A DNA stretch of 64,000 bases from G965205255 sp965205255 (GTDB lineage: Bacteria > Pseudomonadota > Gammaproteobacteria > Pseudomonadales > Endozoicomonadaceae): the NCBI GenBank assembly GCA_965205255.1, contig OZ242051.1, forward strand, positions 1,426,001 to 1,490,000. Direction: 5' to 3'. Position numbers and translations under genes: made by a program. Shown one piece after another: positions 8,266 through 17,897 of this stretch. A model generated the notes under the pieces. That model was not told the DNA's origin. It did no database searches and was given only the letters and a program-made list of their open reading frames with translations. How positions within the stretch are numbered: position 1 is the first letter of the stretch; each line of letters begins with the position of its first letter.

Positions 8266-9153
8266 ATGAGGATGGAAAAAATGATAAAACAGACTTTCAA
8301 AGAACCTGTCTCAAAAATAGTAATTTTCGGCTGCTTGATTGTCTGTATGTCAATTAACATTCAGGCAACAGTACAGACAGTAACACCTGCAATAACAGAA
8401 ACTCCGTCAACAACCCCCTATTTAACAGCAATAGGCGTGGTTTCTGCCATGACAATTTACAATTTTTGGCCTGAAAGTGCCGCAACACATTATAAGCCTG
8501 CATCGGAGTTTGCACCACCACAGTACAACCAAAAAACATGGTCAGTTGAAAAATTCTCGACCTATGAGCATCCGACTATGGGAGAACAACCTGATATGAT
8601 ACATATGTATCGTATCGTTTTGGGTGACGGTTATCATATTGAATTAAATATTAAGGATGCTACTTGGACACTCATCTATAAGGACCTTTCTAGCTCTAGC
8701 TCCGATTCTTTTTTTCGTGTCTTTGGAGATCCCCATATTCAAACAAATAAAAGCACTGGTAAACGCAAACATAGTCTTGGTTATATTTGTGAGTTCAACA
8801 AAAACACTACTTTTGTTACAGAAAATGGAATACAGATTCATGCCTTTTTAAAAAACAAACAAGGAAAGTTTAATGAACCTCATACCGATGAGCTGGTTAT
8901 TGTACATGGAAACCAATCAATGGGTGTCTCTGGAATATCTGTTGATCAGCCTGTAATAAGTCCGCCAGTGCTTAATAAGCTTCACCCTCTGAATGGAAGA
9001 AAAACCGACCTGAAGCTATATATGATTAATAATTCTGCCAGTGATTTAGCTTGTGGTTTTGGCGATAATAACTGTGCACAATTACTTAAAACAACGATTA
9101 AAATCAACAAAAATAAACATCTGGAAAAACCAGGGTTACTTTTAAAAGATTAA
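8266..9153 (+). CDS. Secreted protein with DUF1521/MIIA-like GDPH self-cleavage motif
   Basis: 295 residues. An N-terminal hydrophobic helix (about 17-34, KIVIFGCLIVCMSINIQA) looks like a signal peptide. The central part reads FRVFGDPHIQT with GDPH at 154-157, followed by an aromatic strand, NKNTTFVTENGIQIHAF and VIVHGNQSMGVSG. This order matches the DUF1521 / metal-ion-inducible autocleavage domain of Bradyrhizobium NopE1, where calcium triggers cleavage between D and P of GDPH; VWD domains of mucins share the motif. A run LSSSSSDS just before GDPH may be a linker. The C-terminus ends with MINNSASDLACG and a second Cys. ATG 8266 is used; ATG 8281, behind GAGGATGG, is equally possible and would start MIKQTFKEP. 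The next gene is a paralogue 19 bp downstream. Confidence 0.72.
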   Translation: MRMEKMIKQTFKEPVSKIVIFGCLIVCMSINIQATVQTVTPAITETPSTTPYLTAIGVVSAMTIYNFWPESAATHYKPASEFAPPQYNQKTWSVEKFSTYEHPTMGEQPDMIHMYRIVLGDGYHIELNIKDATWTLIYKDLSSSSSDSFFRVFGDPHIQTNKSTGKRKHSLGYICEFNKNTTFVTENGIQIHAFLKNKQGKFNEPHTDELVIVHGNQSMGVSGISVDQPVISPPVLNKLHPLNGRKTDLKLYMINNSASDLACGFGDNNCAQLLKTTIKINKNKHLEKPGLLLKD

Positions 9154-9172
9154 AAAGAACAGGGGTGGCATT

Positions 9173-9844
9173 ATGAATGCACAAAAAACGATAGTATTCA
9201 CTGTTATCAAGCTACTTTTATTAATATGTTTTCTTCAGAATCTTCCGGCTTATGCCAAAGATGAGAAGCAACAACGAAATTTGCTAATTTCAATTTCTGT
9301 CGTAGCAACAATGATACTTTATAATTTTTATCATTCAGCTCAAGACAGCATTTATACTCACACTTACAGCTCAAATACAGATTTTGAGTCGTTTAAACAA
9401 ACAACATGGGTTGTAAATAATTTCCCAGGCTCAGATTCAACTGTTACTAAAACTGTTTATTTAGATGATAGCTATACACTTCATATGCTTGGTAATAATC
9501 TCTCTGATTGGGTGATAGAAAACCAAGTCAAGCAGTATCATTTTCCAAAAAGATTGACAAAAAATACTATTTTTAAACTTAAAAATAATACAAAGCTACA
9601 TGTGTTCTTTACAGAGAATACAGTGTCAAAAGTGGTGATTGAGCACCATAACCAGTCGATGGAAATTCATATTTCGCCAGAAAGTAAATTTTTTTTCAAT
9701 GGTCCATTGCTTGATGCTATTAATCCAAAACAAAAAAACTCAGCAGCCATATTTCTTCATATGATTGATGATTCTGATCAAAATTGGGGATGCGAAATCA
9801 GTGATCAGGAATGTGCAGAAGAAAGTGTCAGAATATTAGAATAA
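9173..9844 (+). CDS. Secreted paralogue of the GDPH protein without the cleavage motif
   Basis: 223 residues with a signal peptide (about 9-28, TVIKLLLLICFLQNLPAYA). It aligns along its length with the preceding gene product: VVATMILYNF against VVSAMTIYNF, TTWVVNNF against KTWSVEKF, KNTIFKLKNNTKLHVFF against NTTFVTENGIQIHAF, VIEHHNQSMEIHI against VIVHGNQSMGVSG, and a C-terminal MIDDS....CE against MINNS....CG. The segment that carries GDPH in the partner is missing: DWVIENQVKQYHF runs straight into KRLTKNTIF. It therefore looks like a tandem duplicate that lost self-cleavage, perhaps as an inhibitor, partner or decoy. RBS AGGGGTGG before the ATG. It converges with the next gene, with only 4 bp between the stops. 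Confidence 0.7.
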   Translation: MNAQKTIVFTVIKLLLLICFLQNLPAYAKDEKQQRNLLISISVVATMILYNFYHSAQDSIYTHTYSSNTDFESFKQTTWVVNNFPGSDSTVTKTVYLDDSYTLHMLGNNLSDWVIENQVKQYHFPKRLTKNTIFKLKNNTKLHVFFTENTVSKVVIEHHNQSMEIHISPESKFFFNGPLLDAINPKQKNSAAIFLHMIDDSDQNWGCEISDQECAEESVRILE

Positions 9845-9848
9845 TAAA

Positions 9849-10562
9849 CTACATATTCTCCTTTCTTTTAATGCCGTTTAAAATATGCATTTCCTTTTGG
9901 AAAACAAAATACTCTTTTGTTTTTATCAATTTGCACAACGGTAGACTGTCAATATTTTTAATCAGGTTTTTTTTGCTGTTTTTTAAGTTAATGCTCATTA
10001 CATAAGATTTACTGGACGCATAATTTATTGATTCGTTTTCTAGAGATGCAATGCTTTCCTTTAGCTGTTGACGTAGTCGCACTTCTTCCTGCTTAAAAAT
10101 ATTTTGCACAGTCAAAAACTGTACATAATCATTGCAATCTAGCTCATCAAGATCAGATAGCGATTTGGATAAAATATTTTTTAACGTGATATTATTATCA
10201 CGTTTATCATCTATGTAATTCTGAGACTCACCAATATCATATGCAATGATGATTAATGCGTCATAGTTTTTAATTACATCTGTTACTTTGTTATGGTTTA
10301 CTCCAAAAATACTGGTTTCTTTTGGGGTTAAATTGGAGCTACCTTCTGTTTTATCAGTTAAACAGGTTTGTCTGATCCGGCGTTCAGCAATCATTTTTTT
10401 TGGAACAAGTAATGCTTTGGTACAATTATTAATTATTCTTTGGTAAGCATCTTCTAGTTTTACTACGCCCTTTGACAACAGTTTTTTTGTTTTATTTACA
10501 GTCTCCCACGGGTGAATAATTGCTCTGGCAATAGGCTGCAGCACATGTTTAATTCTTGCCAT
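9849..10562 (-). CDS. Unknown 237-residue protein
   Basis: Not recognised. The N-terminus is basic and amphipathic (ARIKHVLQPIARAIIHPW, then KKLLSKGVVKLEDAYQRI), the middle is acidic (DIGESQNYIDDKRDNN, SLSDLDELDCNDY) and residues 150-180 look helical or coiled-coil (FKQEEVRLRQQLKESIASLENES). No signal peptide or membrane segment. The gene lies inside the accessory block between secreted proteins and an RHS giant, and ends 4 bp from the convergent gene. A cytoplasmic chaperone or an effector are both possible; nothing in the sequence decides. Confidence 0.6.
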   Translation of the reverse strand: MARIKHVLQPIARAIIHPWETVNKTKKLLSKGVVKLEDAYQRIINNCTKALLVPKKMIAERRIRQTCLTDKTEGSSNLTPKETSIFGVNHNKVTDVIKNYDALIIIAYDIGESQNYIDDKRDNNITLKNILSKSLSDLDELDCNDYVQFLTVQNIFKQEEVRLRQQLKESIASLENESINYASSKSYVMSINLKNSKKNLIKNIDSLPLCKLIKTKEYFVFQKEMHILNGIKRKENM

Positions 10563-10800
10563 ACAAAACTCTCTCTTTTTTATATTTGAGCCTTTATCTT
10601 ACGCCAAGCAAAACTAAATTATATTGCATGTTATATTTTTTAAATATCACTAAAAAAAATTTGTAATAGTCTCTTAATAGAGTCACCCATAACTATCATG
10701 CCAAAAAACCGCAATTATTAATAATCCACCTTATAATCTGACCATAACCCATCAATGTAACTTGAAAAAAGATGCTTATAAAAAGTGAATAAATGCATTT

Positions 10801-10954
10801 ATACAAACACTTTCTTCTAAATTTTTATTACGATACTTTTTTGATCTTGCTATTATGCGTTGAAACTCTTCACAATAGCTGCCTATATTATTCGTCACCT
10901 CTCTTTTAACAGCAAAGCATACTCATAATAATAATTAAAAATAAGTTTTTGTAT
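10801..10954 (-). repeat. Dispersed palindromic repeat, copy B (inverted orientation)
   Basis: Lies in the 500-bp gap between the divergent unknown gene and the first RHS gene. It reads as the reverse complement of the consensus: ATACAAACAC, then TTGATCTTGCTATTATGCG, TTGAAACTCTTCACAATAGC, TTTTAACAGCAAAGCATACT and ending ATAAGTTTTTGTAT. No gene is visible in the remaining gap (10563-11063), which is AT-rich and should carry the RHS promoter. Confidence 0.75.
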
Positions 10955-11063
10955 TTATTCATATAGTTTTGCACAAATTACTTATATCAGGAAATTCATT
11001 TATAACATAGCCTTCCTTTATGTTCTGCATGTTACCCAGTATCAATTTCATAACAATACATGG

Positions 11064-14000
11064 ATGAGTTGTATGTATGCAAATACACAGACCGGTGGTA
11101 TTCAAAACAAGCTACATCGTCACTTATTTGGTAAAACGGCAACAGTCGCTTCTAAGCTTTTATTGTCTGTCTGTATTATTCCGCCATTTTTATTTCCCTT
11201 TGAACAAACCGTATGGGCTTCTACCAGTATCAGCTCTCACATAGTACAAACGATACCTGAAAAAGAAAAAACAGATTCAGAATTAAAGATGACTAACGTC
11301 AGACAAACATGGCAGAATTTTAAACAACACAAGCCCAAATCTTTTCAGCTTTCGCCTTTCACTCATTTACCGGTATTATCAGATGGCTCAGCCGCCATGC
11401 CTTCAAATGCCAACAATTTTCATGGAGCGTTTAATTCTTCTGTTAACCCACGTACTGGGATGCCAGCTGTCAGTATAAAACTGGCAAGCACGTATTATGA
11501 CAATGGTCAGGCCAAACGTGATTTGACTCTTGCTTATAGCGGTTCTTCCTCTCCTAGTGGTCGTGATCCACTAGGCTTAGGCCCAAACTGGTCATTAAAT
11601 ATAGGTACTGAACACCCTTCTTCCTCCGAAGTCGCTGGTCATCAAACAACGGATTTAACCATAGGCGACGGTCATGGTTTTACGATGGAAAGCGACCGAA
11701 CATCTAAAGGAAAAGTATTTTGGCATCCGTTACGCCACAAACTTAAAGATGTCATTATCACCGGAACACCCGGAGACTGGACTATAGCAACCTTTTCCGG
11801 CACACGTGAACACCTGCTTTACGGTTACGAAGACTGGGAAGAAGGGCGTGATGGTCAGCGTGTGTGGTTTTATTATGACCGCCATGGTCCGATGGATATG
11901 ACTCGGCGCTTAAGATATGTCTGCGCCCACGTCTTAACAGAACAGCAGCTTAATCTACCCACTAATGCCTGCCAAGGAGATGGACTATGGCTCACTTATT
12001 CTTACCATGATATTACTGTACATGGCAATCAAGTTATTGTGATTCACACCGATACCAGTGCGGGAGATACACAGGTTAATTCGATCAGCATGCCTTCACT
12101 GTCCAGTGAAAAAATAAGCAACCACACTGTTGATTCACATATTTTATTCAGTTATGACAATCAGGGATCTCGTCCATGGCTTATCAACACGGTCACAGGG
12201 CCTACCGGTCAAAAAAGTACTTTTCTCTATAATGGAGAATCAACACATGATGGCCTACAACCTCATGGTCTTCCCACCGGTTTTCTTCACGCTAATTTGC
12301 CTGTGGTAAAAGAGCAGCTAATCACTCCGGCTCCTAGCTACAAAGATCAGATACCTGTTCGGCATTTATGGTACCAATATAGTAAGGGAGTCTCTGATGA
12401 GCATAACTTTACCGGCTACCAAAGTGGAGTAAACGCAGAACCTGGGAAAGATAATTTATTAGATCGCTCCGACGATTACACATATACTGTCACTCAGGAT
12501 GATGGACTTTCCACCACAACGACTACCTATAATAAATATCACTTGCCTTTAACTGTTACCCAGACAGATGATTTGCATCATAGTCCAATTTTAAGCAATA
12601 ACGTTGTCTACGCACCTTGGAAAAACACAACATTTGCCCAGTTGCCTGCCACTTTTTCTCTTCCTGAACAGACAGTTAATAGTATGTACTCACTTACAGG
12701 CAAAGGACAGGATCCCAGTATTGATCCTATAAAAGTATTACAGCAAAAACGTTACAATAATAATGGCCAAGTTATCTGGCAACAAGACAATTATGGTCGA
12801 CAAATGTTTTTCCAGTACTGTCCACCAGCAGGTGACGCACACTGCCCTAAAATGGATCCTGACTGGCCACAGGGGGCATTACCTGAAAAAATTATTGAAG
12901 TGCCTGCCTCTAAATCCCTGACCAAAACAGCTCAATACTTAAACATAACTCCTACCAATGATCCGGCACCTGTGGTAGAAACAGTATTTAATTACCAGCT
13001 CATTCCAGTGGCTCGTATTTATCACAAAAAAGTGAATCATTACCGACAATTACTGCAAAAACAATGGAAAAAATCACAACAGAAAAAAATAAATAAATAC
13101 TCTTTATCTGCATCAGAAGTATTCAGTCAGCAACGTTTTAATCATACCGTAGGCGAAGATAACTCTCCACTTGCCGGCAGCTGGCAAGTCTCCAGTAAAA
13201 GTACTGGGTCATTATCTTTGAACAGCGTTACAGATCTTAAGCCGGGGAGTGCGCTTCCTGAACTGAGCCCTAATGAAATCTTTACCAAAACTGATTATCA
13301 ATACGATATCAACCAAAACAGCAAGGTTTTCGGGCAGCTTACTCATATAAGTGTCACTAACTATAATCGACCTGATCCTTTGAACAATCGTAAAACATTA
13401 AAAGCGGGTAGTGGCGAATGGTTGCACGAAGTCCCCAGCCAGCAGGAGCACTCAAGCTTTACGGTTACTCACCATATTGATACTCAATTACACACCCGCA
13501 CAACAGACGTTGAAGTGGATCACGCAACACCAGCTATAGATGCACATCGGCGCATTTCTGAACTGTTAAAGACAGCAAGCCCACAGTCTGCTAATGGCAA
13601 TCTATCTCTAGGTCAGTCAGTATACTCCATAAGTAGTGGTGTCAAACTTTCTAGCTACGATACCCTAAAAACACTGCATGTTACTTGGACATACGACTCA
13701 TGGATGCGACCGGTAAAAGAACTTATTATACCCGTGAGAGGAGGACACCCAAAGACAATAACATGGTCTTATATTGTCACAGATACAGAACAGGCTGTTG
13801 TCAAAACAGCACCTGATGGAACACAAGAAAAAATGGTTTATACCAGCAACGGCAAACATCAACTAATACTTTCTGCTTGGCACAGAAGTAAAGAAATGAC
13901 CACGGCTCCTTTGGAAGGAGCCTCAAACTGGATTCCTGATAAGAGTGTTACCTATACCCAAGAACGAAAACCGGCAACTACCGTCATTTTTCATGCAGAC

Positions 14001-17000
14001 GACCACGGAAATCCAGTAGGACTCACCACTACCTACGGTTACGATTCACTCAACCGTAATGTATGGAAAAAACTGCCTGACGGTCTCATTAACTTTACTG
14101 TGCGCAATGATCCTCAGTTGCTATTAATCAGTTACAAGGTAGCTACCGGAATAAATAATCAGGGTGAGCAACTAGCACCAATGCTCAGGGTTGTACAGTC
14201 CAATACTTTGGGAAAACCTGTGGCACAATATATTTTTTCCATGAACCCTGCCATAACAATAAAGAGCAGACCGGTTTATTCAGATGCCCTTAAGTTGCAG
14301 TTAACCTCTCTTGAAAACCAGTTAAAGCCTGTGAGTTACCTGACCACCGAGCAAAATTACGGATTGTTGCCACTTTCCGGTGAAAATGGTTTGTTTTCCT
14401 TCGTAAATCAGGCAATAAGAGCAGGTGCCTGGTTGAGTAAAACCGCAACAATATATGACGGTAATGGTCGAACAATTGAGCAGACTCAGCCCAATGGAAC
14501 CAAGATTCAATGGAAGTGGCGCTATAATAATCTGGCAGCAACAATCGCACCTAATGGCAGTTTGATACATGATACATTTAATATTCAGGGCAAAAAAATA
14601 GCTCGTTGTGTTAAACCTGCCGGTCAACCTGATTGTCGTATCCTTGGTACCCGTGGGTATAATGAAGATGGTACCCTTGCCTGGAAACAAGATAACTCCG
14701 GTAATAAAATTACTTATACTTACGATGCCGACGGGCGTTTACTCAGCAAAAACATACCAGCCACAAAAACGGGTAAAGGTCATATATTCACCTATACCTA
14801 TAATAGTTTTGCAAGAACTCAGGCATCCCTCGATGGCGAGGTGTATGTCACCTACCAGTATGATCCTGATACTTGGCAACTCAAGGATAAAGAAGACGCT
14901 ATTAGTCATCTACATTATGATTATAACCCTAACACCTCAGCATTAATTAAAGTCACCAGGACAGCACCGGTGCACTTCACTTCTCCACATGGCATTCACT
15001 ATCCTGCTGGTACAGTAACAATGACCTATAATTGCTACGGTCAGACCGTCAGCATGACCAATAGTGCAGGATATCGGTTTACTGCCATTCATGATCTATC
15101 AGGCAGAGTGGTGGAAGCTGATGTCACCCTACCAGAACAAACAACGCCAGTTTTACTCAATGCCACCACATACGATGTTTTCTTTAACAGACCGATAAAA
15201 ATCATTAACGGGGCTGGCGTAGAAAGAGATTTTGGCTACGATTCCCTGGGAAATTTGGAAAAAACCACGGATAAACAAGGTGATAAAATTTTACAAACAT
15301 TAAGTTATACTTACGACCCTCAGACGCAAAATATCATCACATTTACCCGGTCAGAAGGGAAAAACAGTGCCACACAAACCTACAGTTATGACAAAAACAC
15401 AAACAATCTAACGGCTATGTCGTGCAGTGTGACAGGAAAAATCGGAGTTGCCAGTGTCTTATGCCCAAGAGATACTGATATATCAGGTAGTAATCTGACC
15501 CGACCGCCTATCATTACAACGCAGCACTATAGCTTTGATGACTGGAATAATATAAAGACAGTCGATGAACAACTGGTGACTATGAATGGAAAGCCAACAA
15601 CAAAAACAACAACATATACTTATGCGCAAATAACCGCTGACAATAAAAACATTGATCCTCACCGAATGGTAACCTTCAGTACGCATTGGCAAGATAGTGT
15701 ATCAAATTTCAGCAAGGCACCTGACACCATTACTTATGACCATTTTGGCAGAATAGTCCGAGATGCCAATGGCAATACCTTGCATTATAACGCCTTCGGA
15801 CAACAAGACCGATTTACTAATGCGAGCACCAGAGAACACACAGTTTATACTTATGATTCTACTGAACACCAAGTAGCTGAACAGACCTTCGACATTCAGG
15901 AACATGCACGACAAACACCGTTGTACATGGTGTATCTCGGTAATGCTATCAGCGAACAGGTGCAACAGGATATACAGGGAAACACTCATACCAGTGTCGA
16001 ATTGGCTGGCATTGCACACAGCGAAGACAATCACATTACCCGCTGGTATTTACATAATTATAAAGGAGATGTGATTGCCTCTCTTAACAGTGCCGGGCAG
16101 AGAATAAGCGACCATGTCTACAGCCCTTATGGAATGGACTATGATTTACTGAGTAGCCAAGAACAAGCGTTACCACAAAAGCTTAATTTGTTAAGCCATC
16201 AAGCCTTCTGGAAAGACCATCTTCCTGGATTTGACGAGCAAATGACCGACCCTGTTACCGGATATCAATTTTTAGGAGGGGGGTATCGTGCCTATAATCC
16301 GGTTTACCGGCATTTTATGAGCCACGATAGCTATAGCCCGTTCACCCGAATAAATGGTTATGGGTTTGGTGATAACAATCCCATTATGAAGACTGATCCC
16401 TCAGGCCATTTTCCCAAATGGTTGGGGATAATGCTTGGTGCTTTAACAATTGGCATGGCTGGCATCAGTGCCATGTTGTTTCCGGTAGCTTTTGCGGCTC
16501 TTTCTGCTTCGGTACCTGCTGGAGCAGCAGGTGCGGCTGCTGTGTTTGCTAGTATGACAATGATTACACCAGTAATGGGATTGGCGGGAGCAACACAAAT
16601 AGCTCAGATCTCCTATCCACAAAATAGTGGTTTAGCTACTGCCAACAATATTATTTCGTTTATTAGTGATATGACTCAAGGAATACTGAGCGGTATAATG
16701 CTCTTTTCCGGCGCATTAATGGCCACGATGAGTACTGCAAACTGCACTGCCTCTATGATTATTGGAACATCGGTCAGTGGTCTAGCCTCAGCAGGAGATA
16801 GTTTTGCCGGATCAGTTATGTCAACAGCTCTTCAACTAGCACCCAATGAGCGTTATCGTAAAATTGCCGATATTATTAACGGTGTTAATATGGGGTTGTT
16901 GGGAGTTACCATGGTTATGAGTGCTTTTACCATAGCATGGATAAAAGTTAATATAAAAAACATTGTACCTTCCCCGGAGAAAAACGCCTATGTAGTTGTT

Positions 17001-17441
17001 AAAAATATATATGGAAACAAACGTTGGAAAGCACCTGACGGTACGATTCAACCTGAGGGATTTGTACCACCACCAGAACATTCTGCTTTGTTAGACGGTC
17101 AACAGTCTGCACCACCTCTACCATATGCGGCTATAATGGCTGAGGAAAAAACAGACTCTTTAAATGAAATGCCCCTCACTTTTGATAAAAATACAACCGC
17201 AAGAATCAATCAGACCGGCGATTTAGAGATAGGCAGTGGATCGGAAGCCACCCAAACTTTTCCAGTAGCTACAAAAAATACTAATGCTGCCCTTTTGCAT
17301 CAACGTCTTAGAATATTGCAGAGTAGCAGTGAACAAAATGTTAACACTATTTCTCGTACTGATACACAAACATATCGGGTTGTCGATATCTTGAACCAAG
17401 ATAATTGGAAAAATGCCAATCCTGTTAAGTACTCTCAATAA
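11064..17441 (+). CDS. Giant secreted RHS/YD-repeat protein 1
   Basis: 2125 residues. The N-terminus has a hydrophobic export segment (about 30-50, LLLSVCIIPPFLFPFEQTVWA). The RHS entry region follows (NANNFHGAFNSSVNPRTGMP, LGLGPNWSLNIG), then a long shell of YD repeats (ITYTYDADGRLLS, TITYDHFGRIV, TVYTYDS). The RHS-associated core is GYQFLGGGYRAYNPVYRHFM ... NNPIMKTDPSGHFPKW with the DPSGH aspartate at residue 1778; this motif ends the cocoon and in other RHS proteins takes part in autoproteolysis. About 345 residues follow: several hydrophobic Gly/Ala-rich segments (1785-1975), then a polar proline-containing tail. No toxin fold recognised in the tail. There is no PAAR or VgrG part and no small immunity gene downstream. 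ATG 11064 or ATG 11073 may be the start. Related to the protein at 51.9-58.3 kb. Confidence 0.9.
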   Translation: MSCMYANTQTGGIQNKLHRHLFGKTATVASKLLLSVCIIPPFLFPFEQTVWASTSISSHIVQTIPEKEKTDSELKMTNVRQTWQNFKQHKPKSFQLSPFTHLPVLSDGSAAMPSNANNFHGAFNSSVNPRTGMPAVSIKLASTYYDNGQAKRDLTLAYSGSSSPSGRDPLGLGPNWSLNIGTEHPSSSEVAGHQTTDLTIGDGHGFTMESDRTSKGKVFWHPLRHKLKDVIITGTPGDWTIATFSGTREHLLYGYEDWEEGRDGQRVWFYYDRHGPMDMTRRLRYVCAHVLTEQQLNLPTNACQGDGLWLTYSYHDITVHGNQVIVIHTDTSAGDTQVNSISMPSLSSEKISNHTVDSHILFSYDNQGSRPWLINTVTGPTGQKSTFLYNGESTHDGLQPHGLPTGFLHANLPVVKEQLITPAPSYKDQIPVRHLWYQYSKGVSDEHNFTGYQSGVNAEPGKDNLLDRSDDYTYTVTQDDGLSTTTTTYNKYHLPLTVTQTDDLHHSPILSNNVVYAPWKNTTFAQLPATFSLPEQTVNSMYSLTGKGQDPSIDPIKVLQQKRYNNNGQVIWQQDNYGRQMFFQYCPPAGDAHCPKMDPDWPQGALPEKIIEVPASKSLTKTAQYLNITPTNDPAPVVETVFNYQLIPVARIYHKKVNHYRQLLQKQWKKSQQKKINKYSLSASEVFSQQRFNHTVGEDNSPLAGSWQVSSKSTGSLSLNSVTDLKPGSALPELSPNEIFTKTDYQYDINQNSKVFGQLTHISVTNYNRPDPLNNRKTLKAGSGEWLHEVPSQQEHSSFTVTHHIDTQLHTRTTDVEVDHATPAIDAHRRISELLKTASPQSANGNLSLGQSVYSISSGVKLSSYDTLKTLHVTWTYDSWMRPVKELIIPVRGGHPKTITWSYIVTDTEQAVVKTAPDGTQEKMVYTSNGKHQLILSAWHRSKEMTTAPLEGASNWIPDKSVTYTQERKPATTVIFHADDHGNPVGLTTTYGYDSLNRNVWKKLPDGLINFTVRNDPQLLLISYKVATGINNQGEQLAPMLRVVQSNTLGKPVAQYIFSMNPAITIKSRPVYSDALKLQLTSLENQLKPVSYLTTEQNYGLLPLSGENGLFSFVNQAIRAGAWLSKTATIYDGNGRTIEQTQPNGTKIQWKWRYNNLAATIAPNGSLIHDTFNIQGKKIARCVKPAGQPDCRILGTRGYNEDGTLAWKQDNSGNKITYTYDADGRLLSKNIPATKTGKGHIFTYTYNSFARTQASLDGEVYVTYQYDPDTWQLKDKEDAISHLHYDYNPNTSALIKVTRTAPVHFTSPHGIHYPAGTVTMTYNCYGQTVSMTNSAGYRFTAIHDLSGRVVEADVTLPEQTTPVLLNATTYDVFFNRPIKIINGAGVERDFGYDSLGNLEKTTDKQGDKILQTLSYTYDPQTQNIITFTRSEGKNSATQTYSYDKNTNNLTAMSCSVTGKIGVASVLCPRDTDISGSNLTRPPIITTQHYSFDDWNNIKTVDEQLVTMNGKPTTKTTTYTYAQITADNKNIDPHRMVTFSTHWQDSVSNFSKAPDTITYDHFGRIVRDANGNTLHYNAFGQQDRFTNASTREHTVYTYDSTEHQVAEQTFDIQEHARQTPLYMVYLGNAISEQVQQDIQGNTHTSVELAGIAHSEDNHITRWYLHNYKGDVIASLNSAGQRISDHVYSPYGMDYDLLSSQEQALPQKLNLLSHQAFWKDHLPGFDEQMTDPVTGYQFLGGGYRAYNPVYRHFMSHDSYSPFTRINGYGFGDNNPIMKTDPSGHFPKWLGIMLGALTIGMAGISAMLFPVAFAALSASVPAGAAGAAAVFASMTMITPVMGLAGATQIAQISYPQNSGLATANNIISFISDMTQGILSGIMLFSGALMATMSTANCTASMIIGTSVSGLASAGDSFAGSVMSTALQLAPNERYRKIADIINGVNMGLLGVTMVMSAFTIAWIKVNIKNIVPSPEKNAYVVVKNIYGNKRWKAPDGTIQPEGFVPPPEHSALLDGQQSAPPLPYAAIMAEEKTDSLNEMPLTFDKNTTARINQTGDLEIGSGSEATQTFPVATKNTNAALLHQRLRILQSSSEQNVNTISRTDTQTYRVVDILNQDNWKNANPVKYSQ

Positions 17442-17483
17442 TCTAGTGAATGAGTCTTCGAACGTCGTCAGCTTTTTTGTATT

Positions 17484-17503
17484 GCTACCCATCCGAGGGT
17501 AGC
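17484..17503 (+). terminator. Possible terminator hairpin after RHS gene 1
   Basis: Perfect 7-bp stem GCTACCC / GGGTAGC with loop ATCCGA, 43 bp after the stop codon. The U-tract that follows is weak (GTGAAATTTT), so termination is uncertain. Confidence 0.4.
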
Positions 17504-17551
17504 GTGAAATTTTGTGGTAGTGTACAGCTTATTGCATCTGCATCAGGAGTG

Positions 17552-17592
17552 ATACCAAAGCCTGTTTCTAACTATTGTTATGAGTAGCAAGA
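17552..17592 (+). repeat. Dispersed repeat, left-end fragment
   Basis: TACCAAAGCCTGTTTCTAAC followed by TATTGTTATGAGTAGCAAG matches the left end of the dispersed palindromic repeat, then the similarity stops. A second weak match (CTGTTATGAGTATGCTGTCA) lies near 17824-17870. The rest of the gap from 17442 to 17897 holds no gene. Confidence 0.55.
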
Positions 17593-17897
17593 TTTATCAA
17601 TTTTTTGTAACGGACTCTTTTTTGCTACTCTTTAGTATAATAATTACTTGGCAACTAAAAGCTATTATGCCTAAGCGTTATTGTTTAATGGAACCGGATA
17701 GTTAATTGAGCGACAATATTTGTCAATCAATGAAGGGGTTCAGTATAAATCAGGAACGCGCTTACAAGCAGCATCCAAAGGAATTTAACGCGCTTCTCAG
17801 TATAGACTTCCATAGGGGTTAACCCGCTGTTATGAGTATGCTGTCAAAAAGGCTAATGAGGTGATTTATAAATATAATTTGTTTTAGACACATCTAG

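Noticed and set aside
14290..16034. Reverse-strand open frames within RHS gene 1
   Set aside because: They are shadows of the YD-repeat coding sequence, with no start signals or recognisable domains.
17090..17130. PPxY-like late-domain motif in the RHS 1 tail (PPLPY)
   Set aside because: The spacing is P-P-L-P-Y, not P-P-x-Y; no other host-adaptor motif stands out.
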